The position numbers and the translations under genes are program-made. The notes beneath the pieces were generated by a model. It was not told where the DNA came from. It saw only the letters and a list, made by a program, of their open reading frames with translations, and did not search any database. From Paracoccus gahaiensis (lineage in GTDB: Bacteria > Pseudomonadota > Alphaproteobacteria > Rhodobacterales > Rhodobacteraceae): a stretch of DNA of 64,000 nucleotides. Positions 61,205 to 64,000 of the stretch are shown here, piece after piece. The DNA lies in NCBI RefSeq assembly GCF_005048225.1, contig NZ_SUNI01000013.1, positions 1 to 64,000 of the forward strand, written 5' to 3'. Position 1 is the first letter of the stretch. Each line of letters opens with the position of its first letter.

Positions 61205-61205
61205 G

Positions 61206-62081
61206 TCAGCTCCTCTTGTCGCCGGCGTAATAGACCCACTTTTTCGAGGACCAGAACGCGACCACGGTCAGCACCATGATGATCAGGAACAGCACCCAGG
61301 CTATGGCCGAGGCATAGCCCATGTTGAAGTTCTTGAAGGCCTCGTCATAGATGTAGAGCGGCAGCAGATAGGTCGATTTCAGCGGCCCGCCCCCGGTGAT
61401 GATGTAGGGTCCGTTGAACTCCTGGAACGCCTGGACCATCTGCATGATCAGGTTGAAGAAGATGACCGGCGTGATCAGCGGCAGGGTGATGTGGACGAAG
61501 CTGTGCCACTTGTTCGCCCCGTCGATGGCCGCCGCCTCATAGAGCGACTTGTCCACCGCCTGCAGCGCCGCCAGGAAGATCACCATCGCCGATCCGAACT
61601 GCCAGGTGCGCAGCAGGCTGATGGTGAACAGCGCGTTGACCGGATCGCCGAACCAGTTCACGGGCTCCAGCCCCATGCCGGTCAGCACCATGTTCACCAG
61701 CCCCGCATCCGCGAAGATGTAGCGCCACAGCACCGCAATCGCGATGGACCCGCCCAGGATCGAGGGCACGTAATAGGCGGTGCGGAAGAACCCGATGGCG
61801 CGCAGGCGATAGTTCAGGATCACCGCGATGAACAGCGCGAAGGCCAGCTTCAGCGGCACCGTGATGAACACGTAAAGCAGCGTCACCCGCAGCGACCGCA
61901 TGAAGGTGCGGTCGTTCATCAGCTCTCGGAAATTGTCCATCCCGGACCAGACCGGTGACTGGATCAGATTGTAATCGGTAAAGCTGAGATACAGCGAGCC
62001 CAGGAAGGGGATCGCGGTAAAGACCAGCAGTCCGATCAGATAGGGGGCCAGATAGGCCAGTCCGATGCGCGGGCTTTCCAT
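61206..62081 (-). CDS. Sugar ABC transporter permease (MalF/TogM-like)
   Basis: A 291-residue permease with six helices; first helix LAYLAPYLIGLLVFTAIPFLGSLYLSFTDYN and EAA loop SLYEAAAIDGANKWHSFVHITLPLITPV. The ATG at 62081 is preceded by GGGGGG five bases upstream; a TTG five codons earlier is also in frame. Its A overlaps the stop of a 16-codon upstream reading frame (TGATG) that has a better ribosome-binding site, suggesting translational coupling. It is the first structural gene of the pectin operon. Confidence 0.9.
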   Translation of the reverse strand: MESPRIGLAYLAPYLIGLLVFTAIPFLGSLYLSFTDYNLIQSPVWSGMDNFRELMNDRTFMRSLRVTLLYVFITVPLKLAFALFIAVILNYRLRAIGFFRTAYYVPSILGGSIAIAVLWRYIFADAGLVNMVLTGMGLEPVNWFGDPVNALFTISLLRTWQFGSAMVIFLAALQAVDKSLYEAAAIDGANKWHSFVHITLPLITPVIFFNLIMQMVQAFQEFNGPYIITGGGPLKSTYLLPLYIYDEAFKNFNMGYASAIAWVLFLIIMVLTVVAFWSSKKWVYYAGDKRS

Positions 62082-62131
62082 CAGAACCCCCCGCAACCGG
62101 GCATGCGGACGCCATGTTCGGATCGCATCAT
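62081..62131 (-). CDS. Candidate 16-residue leader peptide upstream of the pectin operon
   Basis: ATG at 62131 opens a frame encoding 16 residues (MMRSEHGVRMPGCGGF) that stops with TGA at 62083-62081, sharing one base with the permease ATG. It is preceded by GAGGGAGGAG (62149-62140) with seven bases spacing, the strongest ribosome-binding site in the region. A coupling or attenuating leader peptide is inferred; the frame is too short to judge by composition. Confidence 0.4.
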   Translation of the reverse strand: MMRSEHGVRMPGCGGF

Positions 62132-62240
62132 CAAATCGCTCCTCCCTCGATTCGATCGGCAGGGACCGCGACAGGCACGGTCTGGTCTGCTAGTATCTCA
62201 GCTAAACGACAAAGATGAATTGACGTTAACGCAGAAAAAG

Positions 62241-63179
62241 ATGGACGAAACCGAACAGCCCCTGATGCCCGCCGCCGTGCTGGCCGGCATCCCGCCCCGC
62301 GCGCTGGACCTGACGCTGACCCGCTCGGCGATCCGCATGCAGCATTCGCACAGCTGGTCCATCGACAAGGTGAACGCCGTCCACGACCTGGTGATCTGCC
62401 TCGAGGGCACCGGCGATTACATCCTGCAGGGCGAACGCATCCGCCTGACCCCGGGCATGGCGATGCTGATCCCCGCCAACACCCGGTTCCAAGGCAGCAA
62501 TCCCGACCCCGCCCGCACCTATACGGGCCTCGCCCAGCATTTCCGGTTGGAGCTGTTCGGCCATCACGATCTGCTGGGCCGCATGCGCTTTCGCCGCGTG
62601 GTGCGCCTGTCGCGCTGGCCGATGCTGGAGCCCTTGGTCCGCCATTACCGCGCCAGCGCGCCCGCCGGCTCGACCACGCTGGCCATGCATCATGCCTTCA
62701 TGGTCATGCTGACCGAGTTCATCGACGACGCCTTCATCGCCTGGACCACGCCCGGCGACACGGGGCTGGACGACAGCGTGGGCCTGTCGATGGCCATCAC
62801 CGTCGCCGCCGCGCAGATCGCCGCCGACTGCCTGCAGCCGGGCCTGGCCGAGCGCGTGGTGGCCGCCGCCCCCTACAACCCCGACTACTTCCGCCGGGAA
62901 TTCCGCCGCAGCCTGGGCAGCACCCCGGCCAAGTACCAGGAGTTCAAGCGGATGGAGACGGGCATGCAGTTCCTGGAAACCGGCTGCTCGGTGGCCGAGA
63001 CGGCGCATCGCTTGGGCTTTGCCGATGCCTACTACTTCTCGCGTCTCTTCAAGCGCCATATCGGCATCAGCCCGCGCGGCTGGCAGGAGCAGGTGCGCCT
63101 GCGCCGTGACGGCCAATGGCCCCGCGGGCAGGAGGACGGCCAGGTCATCTATCCCCTGCGGCCGGGCAAGGGCGGCTGA
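62241..63179 (+). CDS. AraC-family transcriptional regulator
   Basis: A 312-residue regulator with an N-terminal cupin-like effector domain (about 20-120; SHSWSIDKVNAVHDLVICLEGTGDYILQGERIRLTPG) and two C-terminal helix-turn-helix motifs (about 195-300; ERVVAAAPYNPDYFRREFRRSLGSTPAKYQEFKR and SVAETAHRLGFADAYYFSRLFKRHIGISPRGW). It is divergent from the pectin operon across a 160-base region and most likely activates it in response to a uronate-containing oligosaccharide. The ATG at 62241 follows an A-rich stretch; longer in-frame starts extend into the promoter region. Confidence 0.88.
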   Translation: MDETEQPLMPAAVLAGIPPRALDLTLTRSAIRMQHSHSWSIDKVNAVHDLVICLEGTGDYILQGERIRLTPGMAMLIPANTRFQGSNPDPARTYTGLAQHFRLELFGHHDLLGRMRFRRVVRLSRWPMLEPLVRHYRASAPAGSTTLAMHHAFMVMLTEFIDDAFIAWTTPGDTGLDDSVGLSMAITVAAAQIAADCLQPGLAERVVAAAPYNPDYFRREFRRSLGSTPAKYQEFKRMETGMQFLETGCSVAETAHRLGFADAYYFSRLFKRHIGISPRGWQEQVRLRRDGQWPRGQEDGQVIYPLRPGKGG

Positions 63180-63218
63180 GGCCAGGCCCGGCCCGGCTGC
63201 GCGCCGGGCCGAAGGGGA

Positions 63219-64000
63219 TCATTTCAGGTGATGGACCTCCTGCAGCCCGTGCACGGGGGTGTCGATCCCCTCGGCCCGCGCCTTCAGCTGCAGCGCCAGA
63301 TACAGCGAGTAATGCCGCGACTGGTGCAGGTTGCCGCCGTGGAACCACAGATGCGGCTGCTGCGTGGGCTTCCACATGTTGCGCTGCTCGCCTTCCCAGG
63401 GGCCGGGATCCTTGGTGGTGTCCGAGCCCAGCCCCCAGACCTTGCCCACCTTGTCGGCCACGTCCTGCCCGATCAGATCCGCCGCCCATCCGTTCATCGA
63501 CCCGTAGCCGGTCGCATAGACGATCAGATCGGCGGGCAGCTCCTCGCCCGTGTCCAGAAGGACGCCGTTCTCGGTGATCTCGACCAGCTGGCCATGGGCC
63601 AGCTTGATCTTGCCATCGATGATCAGCTGGCTTGCGCCCACGTCGATGTAATAGCCCGACCCGCGGCGCAGGTATTTCATGAACAGCCCGCTGTCATCGT
63701 CGCCGAAGTCCAGCTTGAACCCGGCCTTCTCCAGCCCCGCATAGAAGTCGGCATCGCGCTCGCGGATCTGGTCATAGAGCGGCTTTTGCCATTGGTGCAT
63801 GATCCGGTAGGGCAGCGAGGCAAAGATTAGGTCGGCCTTTTCGGTGGTCATGCCGCCCGCCACCGCCTCTTCGGAATAAAGCGCGCCCAGCCCGATCTCC
63901 ATCAGGCTGTCGGACTTGACGATATGGGTCGAGGACCGCTGCAGCATGGTCACGTCGGCATCGTGTTCCCACAGCGCTGCCGCGATGTCATGGGCCGAGT
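63219..64000 (-). CDS. Flavin-containing monooxygenase, C-terminal part, cut by the window edge
   Basis: About 260 C-terminal residues; the frame is open to the window edge. SAHDIAAALWEHDADVTMLQRSSTHIV corresponds to the region after the NADP-binding GxGxS motif of Baeyer-Villiger/flavin monooxygenases, which lies outside. Further signatures are ADLIVYATGYGSMNGWAADLIG, matching the family ATG motif of the FAD domain, and the terminal WFHGGNLHQSRHYSLYLALQLKAR. These enzymes use NADPH and oxygen to oxidise ketones, amines or sulfides. The gene is convergent with the AraC gene. Substrate cannot be told. Confidence 0.88.
   Translation of the reverse strand, partial: SAHDIAAALWEHDADVTMLQRSSTHIVKSDSLMEIGLGALYSEEAVAGGMTTEKADLIFASLPYRIMHQWQKPLYDQIRERDADFYAGLEKAGFKLDFGDDDSGLFMKYLRRGSGYYIDVGASQLIIDGKIKLAHGQLVEITENGVLLDTGEELPADLIVYATGYGSMNGWAADLIGQDVADKVGKVWGLGSDTTKDPGPWEGEQRNMWKPTQQPHLWFHGGNLHQSRHYSLYLALQLKARAEGIDTPVHGLQEVHHLK

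Noticed and set aside
1..64000. CRISPR arrays, tRNA or rRNA genes, insertion sequences, prophage genes
   Set aside because: I looked for regular repeats, cloverleaf-like segments, transposase or integrase motifs and inverted terminal repeats and saw none that hold up.

Overview
The window is a GC-rich, densely packed alphaproteobacterial chromosome segment. The protein families present (three complete DctP-DctQ-DctM TRAP transporters, Ugp/Tog-type sugar ABC importers, a pst-pho block with long PstA and PstC, GntR/FadR, IclR and LacI regulators) and the heavy use of 4-base ATGA/GTGA stop-start overlaps fit Rhodobacteraceae, most likely a Paracoccus-like genus. That assignment is inference from gene content only. 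I found no rRNA, tRNA, CRISPR array, insertion sequence or integrase.

Layout. 1-8.2 kb: a mixed stretch with a phospholipase D-like enzyme, a secreted glycosidase-like protein, an orphan GAF histidine kinase, a two-subunit molybdenum hydroxylase (IorAB type) and a small acidic secreted protein, ended by a clear terminator. 8.3-14.2 kb: a sugar-acid module with a GntR regulator, TRAP transporter, L-idonate 5-dehydrogenase-like enzyme and mannonate dehydratase. 14.2-22.4 kb: a carboxylic-acid module. A leftward operon (IclR regulator, thiolase, acyl-CoA synthetase, two-domain PPC/DUF296 protein) faces a rightward TRAP transporter plus SDR across a short divergent region that carries a twin CTTGCAAG site. 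22.4-25.2 kb: a Tat-exported SDR, and a type III polyketide synthase paired with an isoprenylcysteine-methyltransferase-like membrane protein. About 620 bases without a recognisable gene follow. 25.8-33.6 kb: a globin-coupled chemoreceptor, then phoB, phoU, pstB, pstA, pstC and pstS on the minus strand, with a recognisable Pho box upstream of pstS and no phoR. 33.7-35.6 kb: a single protein fusing a trypsin-like protease to a DRGH-type non-specific nuclease.

35.6-44.3 kb: a second sugar-acid locus. Leftward genes (D-erythronate dehydrogenase-like, beta-hydroxyacid dehydrogenase, IlvD/Edd dehydratase) and rightward genes (FAH-family enzyme and TRAP transporter) flank a FadR-type regulator, and both arms carry the motif TTGTCTGAC upstream. 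A DMT exporter follows. 45.3-55.2 kb: a leftward xylan/xylose operon (binding protein, two permeases, GH43, ATPase, Gfo/Idh oxidoreductase, ThuA, xylose isomerase) with a LacI regulator and a 20-base palindromic operator. 55.3-63.2 kb: a leftward pectin operon (two permeases, ATPase with an altered P-loop, binding protein, GH28, GH105) with a divergent AraC regulator and a candidate leader peptide. The window ends inside a flavin monooxygenase.

Together the window reads as a plant-polysaccharide and sugar-acid scavenging region. Oligosaccharides and sugar acids are imported intact by high-affinity binding-protein systems and cleaved in the cytoplasm: the GH28, GH105 and GH43 enzymes all lack signal peptides. 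Core functions (phosphate uptake, chemotaxis) and a few orphan enzymes are interspersed. The protease-nuclease fusion is the least explained gene.
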